From assembly GCA_938038735.1 (NCBI GenBank), contig CALHSW010000034.1, positions 59,472 through 123,471 on the forward strand: a stretch of DNA of 64,000 bases, read 5' to 3'. Below, piece by piece: positions 19,386 to 28,497 of this stretch. The first letter of the stretch is position 1, and each line of letters starts with the position of its first letter. Under the pieces are notes generated by a model. It saw nothing but the letters and a program-made list of their open reading frames with translations. It had not been told where the DNA came from and made no database searches. A program made the translations under genes and the position numbers. This stretch comes from an uncultured Bacteroidia bacterium. GTDB taxonomy: Bacteria; Bacteroidota; Bacteroidia; Bacteroidales; CAJPTX01.

Positions 19386-22300
19386 ATGAGACAATTTGTG
19401 CATGTTATATTAGCGTTGCTGGCGTTTACGGTCGTGCTTTCGACCGGTCAAACGTATGGCCAGCTGACGCAAGTAGAGTTTAAAAACGAGGCTGTGAAGC
19501 TGGGGAGTGGGGAGTCCCTCGCGCAGGCCATCCAACGTAGCTCTGATGGGGGGTACTTTGTGGCAAGCCGAAGGAATGGGAAGGTGACTCTAGTAGACCC
19601 TACGACGAAGGTTGATATGGGGCCGACTGACGGTGCCCTGCTCACGAAGTATGGAAAAGATGGGAAGCTTGCGATGTACGTGGCCTTCAAGGGCAACGTA
19701 AGCATCCAGAAGATTGCGGCTACCCCAGATGGGGGCGCCATCGTAGGGGGAGTGTACACGGGCCCGATGTTGCTGGTTAATGCGAACGGGGAGGCTCCGA
19801 TAGCTGCCGATGCAACGGCAGATTTGCCTCGGTTGTTTGTGGCGGAGGTGAAGGCGGATGGGACGCTGGGGACTGTGCTGCTGCCAAAACATTCAAAGGC
19901 GGCTGAACCCATGTATCCCCCCGCTGTGATAAGTTTAGAATATGATGGAAAGAGTAATGTGTTACATACTGTCCTTACCATTAATACTGCGGTGACAGTG
20001 GGGAATCCTGCGTGTAAATATGATGTTTCAACAACGGATTGGGGGTGGGGACCGTTGTATTTGTTTTCAACCGCAGCCTTTTCGATAAAGTGGCGAGAAC
20101 AGAATGTGTTGGCGTCCTGTCAAATGAATATAAACTCTAGCAGATTTATTGAAGTTTCTGGCAAAACAGCAGTGTTTGGATTGTCGAAGGTCTCTGACTT
20201 GAAGATTGTGCCAGATGATAATGGGGGGTCGTATCTAGCAAGGTCTTTTTTTGGACAAGTTGATGAGATTGATAGCACGGCTAAAGGGCAATATGTCATT
20301 GAGCACGGGAAGGGCGCGACTAAGGAAGATAGTTTAGGGATAGTAAGCGTGGAGAGAAGAAAGATTGATGGGACGAGCGTTTGGAGCAAACCGTTAAGCT
20401 TTGTTGTGGCGAATTATTATGACTTTACAAAGAACTATAGAGCTGATGCATCATTGCACTACATAGCACCTTTAGGTGATGGAAAGCGGTTTGTGGTGGT
20501 GGGCCTGTTTGATGGGGAATTGAAGTTTGACGATGGAACGAAGCTTACGGCCGGACTGGATAAAAAAGACAAAGAGCAAGGATATAGCACCGATGCATTC
20601 GTTATTATTGGAGATGCACAAACCGGAAAAATACTTTCGAAACGCGTCCTCGGATTGTCGTTGGCAGGCTATGTACGGAAGCTTCAATCGGTTGCAGACT
20701 ACCCCCTTTCCGCGGCTCTAGATGGAGAGGATTTAGTGTTGGCATTGCCGTTCCAGGGAAACATTAAAGTGGGTAGTGCGGAGTATAAGTCCAAGGATGG
20801 AGGGAAAGAAGATGGAAAAGTGAGGTATAATTCCCTCATAGCGCATGTGTCGTTGGCTCCAGGCGATGAATTGGCGATGCAGGCGGCGTTATCGTTGACG
20901 CATGCGGGAAAGGTGCGGATTGATGGCTTGGCGAAGATCAAAAGCGGAGAGTACGCCTACGTAGGGAGCGCGAAGAGCCGCAATGATGCTGGCGCGAATG
21001 AGAATACCAAGCTCTATGTGAATGGAGACGCGGTGGTTGAGAGCATTGCAGATGCGAAGAGTGCTACTGTGTCAATAGCTGGGAAGGTGAAGTTGGGTGG
21101 AATTGTAAAAGTGGAGTTCGTTGCGCACGGAGACTGCGTGGATGTGAAGCTGCAAAAGAACGAAGAGGCTGCTATAGATTATTCAAATGACGCCTCCTTG
21201 CCTACGTTAAGGAAGGGGGATAAATTGACCGTGACGGCAGCATTGAAGTCAGGAAAGGAGCAGGATTATGCGCTTTTGCCAATTGAAATCAATGGGGAAA
21301 AGAAGGGGGTGTATACTCACGATGGTGTTACGTCAGAGATAAATGTGACGGTCGGTGCGTATAAGACTACTAAACCAATTACCGTGACGATAGATCCAGC
21401 AGGAAGTGCTGAGCTGAAGTTCACGGTAGCTGGGGCTGAGAAGGTGTTTAAGGGAGAGAAGGGGGACCCGAAGGTTATGGTGAGGAATGGAGAGAGCGTG
21501 GAGGGGTTGGCGGTAACCGAGATGTCAGGATATAAGTTGCGGGAGATTCTCGTACAGGGAAAGAAGCTAGGTGAGGGAATTACGAGCTATACGCTGAAGG
21601 CGGATGACCAAAAAGACGCTTTGGAGATTGAGGTACGTATGGAGGCTACCGAGTTCCAGATTTTGTACAATGTGGTTAATGCAAGCGATGGCAAGGTGAG
21701 CGTATTTGTTGATGGTAACCCGGTGAAGTTTGATAACGCTGGGAAATCTGACGTGAATGTTCATGCGGAGAGCAAAGTGAAGGTGGAGGCTGTACCTAAC
21801 GACCTCTTGAAGTGCTATGCAGAGGTAACAGTGAATGGGAAGCCGCTAGAGGGGGAAGAGTTCGTTGTAGAGGGAGGCAAGTGCGAAATAGAGGTGAAGT
21901 TCGTGGCGAAACCTGTGTTTGAGGTTGCGGTAGAAGTGAAGGAAGACATTACGTATGGAAAGGTTACCGTGGCGGTAGATGGCGGTACTCCAGTGGTGTT
22001 TGAGGGTGATCCGAAGAAATACCCGAACCTAAAGGTGTACCCTGAGCAGAAGTTGACGATTATAGCTGAGCAGATGGGGAGGGGCAAGTTTGAGTCTCTA
22101 AAGGTGGCAGGGACCGATTTTACGAGTGGCGAGGTGTATACGGTTCCATCGCAGCTGTCAGGAAATAAGCTGAACATACAGGCTACGTTCTCACGGAGTA
22201 CTGCGGTAGAGGCGAAGGAGCTGACGACTGTGGCGTTGCGGAGCAACCCAGTGTCAAAGGAGTTCGTGGTGGAGGGGACGTGGAGCGGGGAGCTTCGCTA

Positions 22301-22460
22301 TGCGCTATACAACGCCTTGGGGAAGCGTATTCTTTCGGGTAAGTCGGCTTATCAGGGCTTGCTACGGATCTCGGCGCAAGACCTACCATCGGGAGTTTAC
22401 TTCCTACGGCTGGAGGATGCCACGGGCGCCACTACAACGCTGAAGGCGGTGAGGCGCTAG
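19386..22460 (+). CDS. T9SS-secreted surface protein with InlB-like repeats
   Basis: 1024 residues from ATG 19386, with a signal peptide (about 1-25) and a C-terminal T9SS sorting domain (about the last 75 residues: SNPVSKEF, ALYNALGKR, LPSGVYFLRL, KAVRR). The N-terminal half contains repeated DGG and G-x-I-VGG motifs like a beta-propeller or SBBP-type repeat. The second half holds divergent InlB-B/bacterial-repeat domains with VNGKPL-type signatures. No catalytic motif was recognised. The longer frame from 19281 overlaps susD and is rejected because ATG 19386 gives a proper signal peptide. As the last gene of the SusCD operon it may be an accessory binding protein (inference). Confidence 0.88.
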   Translation: MRQFVHVILALLAFTVVLSTGQTYGQLTQVEFKNEAVKLGSGESLAQAIQRSSDGGYFVASRRNGKVTLVDPTTKVDMGPTDGALLTKYGKDGKLAMYVAFKGNVSIQKIAATPDGGAIVGGVYTGPMLLVNANGEAPIAADATADLPRLFVAEVKADGTLGTVLLPKHSKAAEPMYPPAVISLEYDGKSNVLHTVLTINTAVTVGNPACKYDVSTTDWGWGPLYLFSTAAFSIKWREQNVLASCQMNINSSRFIEVSGKTAVFGLSKVSDLKIVPDDNGGSYLARSFFGQVDEIDSTAKGQYVIEHGKGATKEDSLGIVSVERRKIDGTSVWSKPLSFVVANYYDFTKNYRADASLHYIAPLGDGKRFVVVGLFDGELKFDDGTKLTAGLDKKDKEQGYSTDAFVIIGDAQTGKILSKRVLGLSLAGYVRKLQSVADYPLSAALDGEDLVLALPFQGNIKVGSAEYKSKDGGKEDGKVRYNSLIAHVSLAPGDELAMQAALSLTHAGKVRIDGLAKIKSGEYAYVGSAKSRNDAGANENTKLYVNGDAVVESIADAKSATVSIAGKVKLGGIVKVEFVAHGDCVDVKLQKNEEAAIDYSNDASLPTLRKGDKLTVTAALKSGKEQDYALLPIEINGEKKGVYTHDGVTSEINVTVGAYKTTKPITVTIDPAGSAELKFTVAGAEKVFKGEKGDPKVMVRNGESVEGLAVTEMSGYKLREILVQGKKLGEGITSYTLKADDQKDALEIEVRMEATEFQILYNVVNASDGKVSVFVDGNPVKFDNAGKSDVNVHAESKVKVEAVPNDLLKCYAEVTVNGKPLEGEEFVVEGGKCEIEVKFVAKPVFEVAVEVKEDITYGKVTVAVDGGTPVVFEGDPKKYPNLKVYPEQKLTIIAEQMGRGKFESLKVAGTDFTSGEVYTVPSQLSGNKLNIQATFSRSTAVEAKELTTVALRSNPVSKEFVVEGTWSGELRYALYNALGKRILSGKSAYQGLLRISAQDLPSGVYFLRLEDATGATTTLKAVRR

Positions 22461-22483
22461 CGAAGGTAGACTGACATAGATTT

Positions 22484-22529
22484 AAAAGTAAGGGGAGGCC
22501 CGCATTTGCGGACCTCCCCTTACTTTTTT
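22484..22529 (+). terminator. Rho-independent terminator of the susCD operon
   Basis: AAGTAAGGGGAGG pairs with CCTCCCCTTACTT around an inner CCGC/GCGG stem, followed by TTTTTT. It is 24 nt after the stop of the T9SS cargo gene. Confidence 0.92.
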
Positions 22530-22574
22530 GTGTAGTTAACGCCGAGGAGGGGGTAAAATATTGAAAAGAAACGT

Positions 22575-22582
22575 TACCTTTG
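22575..22582 (+). promoter_or_regulatory. Promoter -7 element of pgk
   Basis: TACCTTTG matches TAnnTTTG exactly and lies 54 nt upstream of the pgk ATG, downstream of the preceding terminator. The nearest TTG (22561-22563) is only 11 nt upstream, so the -33 element is not well defined. Confidence 0.6.
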
Positions 22583-22635
22583 CGAGGCAGCAGCGCGGGT
22601 GTAGCGCAGCGGGAATGTAGAAAGGAGAAAGAGCT

Positions 22636-23895
22636 ATGCAACCATTCAAGGAGTATGCGTTTCGTGGGAAGCGAGTGTTAATTCGCGTAGATTTTAACGT
22701 GCCGTTCGACAAGAAGACGGGGTTGGTGACAGATGATAGTCGTATACGCCGGGCGGTTCCCACGATAGAATACGTGGTGAATAGGGGTGGGCGCGTGGTG
22801 TTGATGTCGCACATGGGGCGCCCGAAGGGGAAGCCATCGGACGAGTTCTCGATGAAACGTATCAAGCAACTGGTGGAGCAGCTCGTGGGGAAGGCCGTGA
22901 CGTTGGCAACGGATTGCGTAGGGCCAGAGGTGGAGGCGCAGACGCGGGGGCTGCATGATGGGGATGTAATGCTTCTAGAGAACGTTCGGTTCCATGCCGA
23001 GGAGGAGGGGAAGGTGACCCGCGGCGAGGGGGAGAGCGACGAGAGCTACAGCGAGCGCAAGCAGGCGATGAAGGTGGCGCAGCGTAAGCTGGCAGAAGGG
23101 ATGGCGAAGCTCGGGGATTGCTACGTGAACGATGCGTTTGGCGCGGCGCACCGTGCGCATGCGTCCACGTCAATAATTGCAGAGTTTTTCCCGAATGATA
23201 AGATGTTCGGACTACTGATGGCGTCGGAGCTAGAGGCGCTGGCGCACGTGGAGAAGGACCCTAAACGTCCGTTGACGGCGATCATGGGCGGTGCGAAGGT
23301 GTCGGATAAGATCAAGCTAATCGATACCCTGCTGGGCAAAGTGGATAGGCTCATTATTGGCGGCGGGATGACGTACACATTCATCAAGGCGCAGGGCGGG
23401 GCGATAGGGAAAAGCCTATGTGAACCCGACTATGTAGAGCTGGCGGGCCAGCTTTTAGCGAAGGCGAAGCAGAAGGGGGTAGAGGTACTTTTACCGGTAG
23501 ATGCGGTGAACGCAGACGCTTTCTCCGCCGATGCGCAAACCCAAGTGACGGCTGTGGAGTCCACGCCGGCGGGGTGGATGGGGCTGGATATAGGACCTGA
23601 GAGCGCAAGGCGATTCCACGATGCAATCGTCAGCTCAAAGACAATATTTTGGAATGGCCCGATGGGGGTCTTTGAGATGAAGCCTTTCGCCGCGGGAAGC
23701 TTCGCCGTGGCTGCGGCATTGGCGGCAGCCACGAAGGGGGGTGCTTACACCCTTGTGGGCGGAGGGGATAGCGTGTCGGCGTTAAAGCAGAGTGGGCAGG
23801 AGAAAGCGGTATCGTACATCTCAACGGGCGGCGGTGCCATGCTGGAGTATTTGGAGGGGAAGGAGCTGCCGGGCGTGAAGGCGATACTTGGGTAG
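22636..23895 (+). CDS. pgk: Phosphoglycerate kinase
   Basis: Cytoplasmic glycolytic enzyme transferring phosphate from 1,3-bisphosphoglycerate to ADP. The signature RVDFNVPFD (about 16-24), the substrate-binding SHMGRPKG (about 57-64), and the C-terminal nucleotide-binding elements MGVFEMK and GGGDSVSALKQSG are all visible. 419 residues is the normal Bacteroidales length. ATG 22636 is preceded by an A/G-rich leader. The FtsE-like gene follows about 100 nt later. Confidence 0.97.
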   Translation: MQPFKEYAFRGKRVLIRVDFNVPFDKKTGLVTDDSRIRRAVPTIEYVVNRGGRVVLMSHMGRPKGKPSDEFSMKRIKQLVEQLVGKAVTLATDCVGPEVEAQTRGLHDGDVMLLENVRFHAEEEGKVTRGEGESDESYSERKQAMKVAQRKLAEGMAKLGDCYVNDAFGAAHRAHASTSIIAEFFPNDKMFGLLMASELEALAHVEKDPKRPLTAIMGGAKVSDKIKLIDTLLGKVDRLIIGGGMTYTFIKAQGGAIGKSLCEPDYVELAGQLLAKAKQKGVEVLLPVDAVNADAFSADAQTQVTAVESTPAGWMGLDIGPESARRFHDAIVSSKTIFWNGPMGVFEMKPFAAGSFAVAAALAAATKGGAYTLVGGGDSVSALKQSGQEKAVSYISTGGGAMLEYLEGKELPGVKAILG

Positions 23896-23997
23896 ACGTA
23901 AGACGGAAGTGTGAGAATGATTGAAGGCGAAGGTCTGGACGGCGGAGTGGGCAGGGAGCTGCAAGGATCTGAAAGCGTTGCAGAGGAGGGAAGCGCG

Positions 23998-24741
23998 ATG
24001 CGTGATGGGGAGCGAATGCAGGAGGAGACGGAGCGGCATCAGGTGGCGTGGCTAAGGGATGCCAAGATATTTAAAGGCGACCAGCTGGTGCTGAAGGAGG
24101 TGAACTTCTCCATATCAGAGGGCGAGTTCATTTACCTAGTGGGGCGAGTGGGGTCAGGGAAGAGTAGCTTGATAGAGACGCTCACGGGCCAGATTCCTCT
24201 CATGGAGGGGAGCGGCGGCGTGTGTGGGTTCTCGTTGGAGCATTTGAAGCGGTGGCAGGTGCCATACCTCCGGCGGAGCATTGGCATAGTGTTTCAGGAT
24301 TTCAAGTTGCTAATGGATAAATCCGTAGAGAAGAATCTACAGTTTGCGTTGCGGGCCACAGGGTGGAGCGATAGGCGTAAAATTGATGGTCGCATTGAGG
24401 AGGTACTGCAGCTCGTGGAGCTATCGCATAAGCAGTATAAGATGCCGCACCAACTTTCTGGAGGGGAGCAGCAACGGGTAACGATAGCGCGTGCTCTCCT
24501 GAATGATCCTCAATTCATTTTGGCGGATGAACCGACGGGCAATCTTGACCCAGATACGTCGGAGGGTATTCTACAAATACTCCGAGGACTCGCATTACGC
24601 GGGAAGAGTGTACTCATGGCCACGCACAACGCTTCGCTGGTGAGTCTATACCCTGCTCCAACGTACCGTTGCGCTGATATGCGTCTTTCACGCACGGAGC
24701 AGCAGGGCGCGCTGCTAGACCTATCAAAGATGATACTGTAG
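23998..24741 (+). CDS. ftsE: FtsE-like ABC transporter ATP-binding protein
   Basis: ABC ATPase with Walker A GRVGSGKSS (about 49-57), Q-loop VFQDFKLL, signature LSGGEQQR and Walker B FILADEPTGN. The closest pattern is FtsE, which pairs with FtsX to activate cell-wall hydrolysis at the divisome. No ftsX lies adjacent, so the assignment to FtsE rather than a LolD-like ATPase rests on sequence pattern. The frame is open from GTG 23911, but the extra 29 residues are low-complexity. ATG 23998 follows GAGGAGGG and gives 247 residues; ATG 24016 is also possible. Confidence 0.8.
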   Translation: MRDGERMQEETERHQVAWLRDAKIFKGDQLVLKEVNFSISEGEFIYLVGRVGSGKSSLIETLTGQIPLMEGSGGVCGFSLEHLKRWQVPYLRRSIGIVFQDFKLLMDKSVEKNLQFALRATGWSDRRKIDGRIEEVLQLVELSHKQYKMPHQLSGGEQQRVTIARALLNDPQFILADEPTGNLDPDTSEGILQILRGLALRGKSVLMATHNASLVSLYPAPTYRCADMRLSRTEQQGALLDLSKMIL

Positions 24742-24749
24742 GCGCGTTC

Positions 24750-25115
24750 CTAGTTGTTACTCGACGGCGGGTTCGGAGCGTCGCGATTGTAGTGCGGCAT
24801 GGAGTCGGGGATGACCATGGAAAGTTCCACAAGTCCCATGACCTCGCCGTTGACGCGCCAAGGGGTTTGGTAGATGAGTTTCCTCTGCCCCTTTTTCGTT
24901 ATGGTGTAGACGTTTTTTGCCCCTTTGAAAAGCTGTTCAATAATCGCCTTCGACCGCTCATTGTGGCATTCACGCACCTGTTTCCCCATCAAGGATTGCG
25001 GATGCCCCTTGGCGTTGATTTCCCCTGACTTATCATTGACGAAAATAAAGTTGCCATCTCTGTCCGTAATGGTGATGGCAACATCGAGTCCGTTGAGAAT
25101 GGTTTCTAAATCCAT
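24750..25115 (-). CDS. Small stand-alone PAS-domain sensor protein
   Basis: 121 residues on the minus strand, essentially one PAS domain: ILNGLDVAITITDRDGNFIF (about 6-25) is the first strand pair, VNDKSGEIN follows, and YQTPWRVNGEVMGLVELSMV is the closing beta region. A CHNERS segment (50-55) resembles the CHP-type motif of some signalling PAS domains. There is no attached kinase or output domain, so it probably senses a small molecule or redox state and acts by protein contact (inference). The start at 25115 is supported by TACCTTTG 25 nt upstream; the longer frame to 25241 would run through that promoter. It converges on the FtsE-like gene with only 8 nt between stops. Confidence 0.8.
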   Translation of the reverse strand: MDLETILNGLDVAITITDRDGNFIFVNDKSGEINAKGHPQSLMGKQVRECHNERSKAIIEQLFKGAKNVYTITKKGQRKLIYQTPWRVNGEVMGLVELSMVIPDSMPHYNRDAPNPPSSNN

Positions 25116-25140
25116 GCTGTTGCAAGCGTTAACGTTTCTG

Positions 25141-25148
25141 CAAAGGTA
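25141..25148 (-). promoter_or_regulatory. Promoter -7 element of the PAS gene
   Basis: On the minus strand this reads TACCTTTG, an exact TAnnTTTG match, 25 nt upstream of the chosen ATG at 25115. It fixes the start of the PAS gene. Confidence 0.65.
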
Positions 25149-25321
25149 CAAAAGAACGTAGAGACGCGCCATTTGCGACAAAGTGTCATGCCTTTGTGGT
25201 GGTTTGACAAGAAGGCATACGGTTTGGAGTGAAGCATGCAAACGGTTTATCTAGACTGTTTCGGCGGAAGAAGAGGTAGGATAAAAGTTGTAACTTAGCG
25301 GCGAAAAAAAAGGAAGAAGAT

Positions 25322-27874
25322 ATGGGAATGATGCAATTCAGCGATGAGCTGCGTCGAATAATGAACAAGACGCATGAGGAGGCTGTTCGTGCGCAGAGCA
25401 GAGAAATACTCCCCACCCACTATATGCTCGCGATATTGCACGGTGGGAAGAATAAGGTGAATGATTTTTTAGAGGGGGAGGATGTTGATTTACAGCAGTT
25501 TGAGGCGTACCTTCTGAAGGATTTACAGAAGGTGAAAGTGTCGGCACGGAGCGGAGATGAAGAGCTGCCGACATCTAAAGCGGTACGAGATGTACTCGAT
25601 AGGATGCTGGTGGAGGCGGAGAATTTGGGGAACAAGACGTTGGAGATAATGCATTTGTTCCTTGCGCTGCTGCAACGTAGAGACGAGGCAACGTATCGTT
25701 TTTTTGAGGAGCTGAACTTCGATTGCGAGTTGCTGCGCTCCAAGCTTTTGTATCAGAAGGATTCGTTTAGCATAGAGGATTTCCTTTCCGATGTTAACGA
25801 TTGTGCGGGATCGCTATTTGAACAGTCATCCTCCGACTCCGACAGTTCAGGGGAGTACAAGAGCGAGGAGGGGGAGGATGATGAGGAAGAGTCAGACAAG
25901 CGGAGCTTCAATGAGTTCTGCGTCGATTTGACGGCGCTTGCGCGAGAGGGGAAGCTGGATCCCATTGTGGGGCGCACCAAGGAGCTAGAGCGCATGACGC
26001 AGGTGCTATGCCGTCGGAAGAAGAACAATCCTGTCATTATAGGCGAGCCGGGCGTTGGGAAAACGGCCCTGGTTGAGGGGCTAGCGCAACGCATCGTGGA
26101 GCAGGACGTGCCAGAGCAGTTGCAATCCAAACGGATACTGATGCTCGACATGAACTCGGTGATCGCCGGCACGAAGTATCGTGGGCAGTTTGAGGAGCGT
26201 ATGAAGAAGATGCTTGACGAGTTGAGCCAGCGTTCCGATACCATACTGTACATTGATGAGCTGCAATCCATAGTAGGGGCGGGCGCAGCTAGCGGAACGC
26301 TTGATGCGGCGAATATACTAAAGCAGCCGTTGGCGCGTGGCGAGTTGCAGTGCATTGGCTCTACCACGATAGACGATTACAGAAAACAGATAGAGAGCGA
26401 TGCTGCCCTGGCGCGCCGTTTCCAAAAGGTGGAGCTCGAGCCGTGCAGCGAAGCGATGACCCTACAGATACTGCATCGTTTGCAGCCTCGTTATGAGGAA
26501 TTCCATAGGGTGCGTTACACGCCAGAGGCTCTCAAGGCCTGCATAACGCTCACGCAGCGCTACGTGGGGGAACGTGCATTGCCTGATAAGGCGATAGATG
26601 CAATGGATGAGGCGGGGGCGAGGGTGTCGGTGTATCAACGCCCCAGGAGCGAGCGCATGAAGGTGTTAGGGGAGCTGATGGAGTCGGCCAATGAGGCGTT
26701 GGAAAAGTCGAACTCTCTAAATGATACGGAGCAGAGTGAAAGCTTGCAATTGCAGGTTAATGCACTTGCGGGGGAGCTTACCAGTGCTAGGGAGGAGTGG
26801 CAGGCGCAGCAGCAGGGCAAGTACCTGGACGTCTCAGCTGAGACTGTGGCGGCGGTGGTGTCCATGATGACCAGCGTGCCGGTGCAAAGCGTGCAGACCT
26901 CGGAGAGCGAGCGATTGCTGCAAATGGAGGATGTGTTTTCAAAGGTGATAGTGGGGCAAGATGAGGCGGTTGAGGTGATTGCGCGCGCTATACGGCGCAA
27001 TCGTTCAGGGCTACGCGACCCGAATCGCCCAATAGGCTCTTTCCTCTTTTTAGGGCCTACGGGGGTCGGTAAAACCTACTTAGCTAAGGTTTTGGCGAAG
27101 TACCTCTTTGAAAGCGATAGGAACTTCGTTAGAGTAGACATGAGCGAGTTCCAGGAGAAGAGTACCATTTCGAGGCTGCTAGGCACCACGCCGGGGTATG
27201 TCGGATATGAAGAGGGAGGACAGTTAACGGAGCAGGTACGTCACCACCCCTACAGCGTTGTCCTTTTCGATGAGATTGAGAAGGCGGCACCGGAGGTGTA
27301 CAACGTGCTGCTGCAGCTGCTCGATGATGGGCGGTTGACCGATGGCGGGGGTAGGGTGGTTGATTTTAAGAATACAATTATCGTCATGACCTCCAACGTG
27401 GGGAGCCGTGCGCTGAGTGAATTCGGGGCAGGGATAGGGTTCTCTACGCCTACCCGCACCAGGAGTGCTGACGAACGCGAACGTAAATACATAGAGGATG
27501 CGCTGAAGCGTCATTTCTCCCCGGAGTTCTTGAACCGTATAGACGAGTTGGTGTTTTTCAACTCCTTGTCGGAAAAGGACATGGAGAAGGTGTTGGCAAT
27601 AGAGTTTGAGAAGATACGCGAACGGTTGGGTAAGTTGGGGGTGCAGGTAAGCATGACGGCCGCGGCGTTGGCCTACGTGGCGAAGGAAGGGTACGACCCA
27701 AAGTACGGGGCGCGGCCGCTGCGCAGGGCGTTGCAGCGCAACGTGGAGGATTTACTGGCCGACGCGTTACTACGTAAGAACGTACAGGGCGATGTCGTTA
27801 TTGACTACAAGGAGGGGAAGGGGACGTACATCAAACCGCGTAGGGCCGTGCGAAGACTCGAGGCGCAGTGTTAG
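25322..27874 (+). CDS. clpC: Clp protease ATP-binding subunit ClpC
   Basis: 850-residue AAA+ unfoldase that feeds substrates to ClpP. Domains in order: Clp-N double repeat (about 1-145), an acidic Ser/Asp/Glu-rich linker (about 165-195), AAA1 with Walker A GEPGVGKT (241-248), a short middle domain (about 440-500, ClpC-like rather than the long ClpB coil), AAA2 with Walker A GPTGVGKT (578-585) and Walker B VVLFDEIEK, and a D2-small domain with PKYGARPLRRALQR. Walker B of AAA1 reads ILYIDELQSI instead of the common IDEIH. The upstream gap 25149-25321 has no perfect promoter; TAACTTAG at 25291 is a weak candidate. Confidence 0.93.
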   Translation: MGMMQFSDELRRIMNKTHEEAVRAQSREILPTHYMLAILHGGKNKVNDFLEGEDVDLQQFEAYLLKDLQKVKVSARSGDEELPTSKAVRDVLDRMLVEAENLGNKTLEIMHLFLALLQRRDEATYRFFEELNFDCELLRSKLLYQKDSFSIEDFLSDVNDCAGSLFEQSSSDSDSSGEYKSEEGEDDEEESDKRSFNEFCVDLTALAREGKLDPIVGRTKELERMTQVLCRRKKNNPVIIGEPGVGKTALVEGLAQRIVEQDVPEQLQSKRILMLDMNSVIAGTKYRGQFEERMKKMLDELSQRSDTILYIDELQSIVGAGAASGTLDAANILKQPLARGELQCIGSTTIDDYRKQIESDAALARRFQKVELEPCSEAMTLQILHRLQPRYEEFHRVRYTPEALKACITLTQRYVGERALPDKAIDAMDEAGARVSVYQRPRSERMKVLGELMESANEALEKSNSLNDTEQSESLQLQVNALAGELTSAREEWQAQQQGKYLDVSAETVAAVVSMMTSVPVQSVQTSESERLLQMEDVFSKVIVGQDEAVEVIARAIRRNRSGLRDPNRPIGSFLFLGPTGVGKTYLAKVLAKYLFESDRNFVRVDMSEFQEKSTISRLLGTTPGYVGYEEGGQLTEQVRHHPYSVVLFDEIEKAAPEVYNVLLQLLDDGRLTDGGGRVVDFKNTIIVMTSNVGSRALSEFGAGIGFSTPTRTRSADERERKYIEDALKRHFSPEFLNRIDELVFFNSLSEKDMEKVLAIEFEKIRERLGKLGVQVSMTAAALAYVAKEGYDPKYGARPLRRALQRNVEDLLADALLRKNVQGDVVIDYKEGKGTYIKPRRAVRRLEAQC

Positions 27875-27965
27875 GCACGCTACCTCTGAGTGAACAAGAG
27901 CCGTAGTCAATGCGTTCTGTGGGGAGAAGTGTAGGAAGAGAACAATTAAAAAAGGAGAAGAAGGT

Positions 27966-28472
27966 ATGGGACATTCAGTGAAGTTCGGTGGCAACCCGGT
28001 CAATTTGTTGGGCAAAGAGGTGAAGGTTGGCGACAAGGGGCAAGATTTCACGTGCGTAGGGCAGGATTTGGGGAACGTTAAGCTGTCGCAGTTTGATGGT
28101 AAGGTGAAGATAATCAGTGTTTTCCCATCAATTGATACGCCGGTGTGCTCGCTACAGGCTAAGCGGTTCAATCAGGAGGCCGACAAGCTGGGCGGCAAGG
28201 CAGTGATTATCGCGGTGTCGAACGATTTGCCCTTTGCGCAGGCTCGCTATTGCGGTGCTGAGGGTATTAAGAACATAGTAATGGCGTCAGACCATCGCGA
28301 TTTGGACTTCTCCATGAAGTATGGCTTCGTGCTGGAAGGGCTTCGCCTGTTGGCGCGCGGCGTGGTGGTGCTCGATGCGAACAACGTGGTGAAGTACGTG
28401 GAGTACGTGCCCGAGGTGACGCATGAGCCGGATTACGACAAGGCATTGCAGGCTGTCAAGGCGTTGCTATAG
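27966..28472 (+). CDS. tpx: Thiol peroxidase Tpx
   Basis: Atypical 2-Cys peroxiredoxin reducing lipid and organic hydroperoxides with thioredoxin as electron donor. The peroxidatic Cys61 sits in PSIDTPVCSLQ, the resolving Cys96 in ARYCGAEG, and 168 residues match the family. It is followed after 25 nt by fabG in the same direction, consistent with co-transcription. AGGAG-like sequence precedes the ATG. Confidence 0.96.
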   Translation: MGHSVKFGGNPVNLLGKEVKVGDKGQDFTCVGQDLGNVKLSQFDGKVKIISVFPSIDTPVCSLQAKRFNQEADKLGGKAVIIAVSNDLPFAQARYCGAEGIKNIVMASDHRDLDFSMKYGFVLEGLRLLARGVVVLDANNVVKYVEYVPEVTHEPDYDKALQAVKALL

Positions 28473-28497
28473 GTAGTAGAGGTAACAGAAGGTAGAT

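Noticed and set aside
23911..23997. 29-residue extension of the FtsE-like protein
   Set aside because: Low-complexity Gly/Glu-rich peptide not found in the family pattern; ATG 23998 follows a purine-rich ribosome-binding-like sequence.
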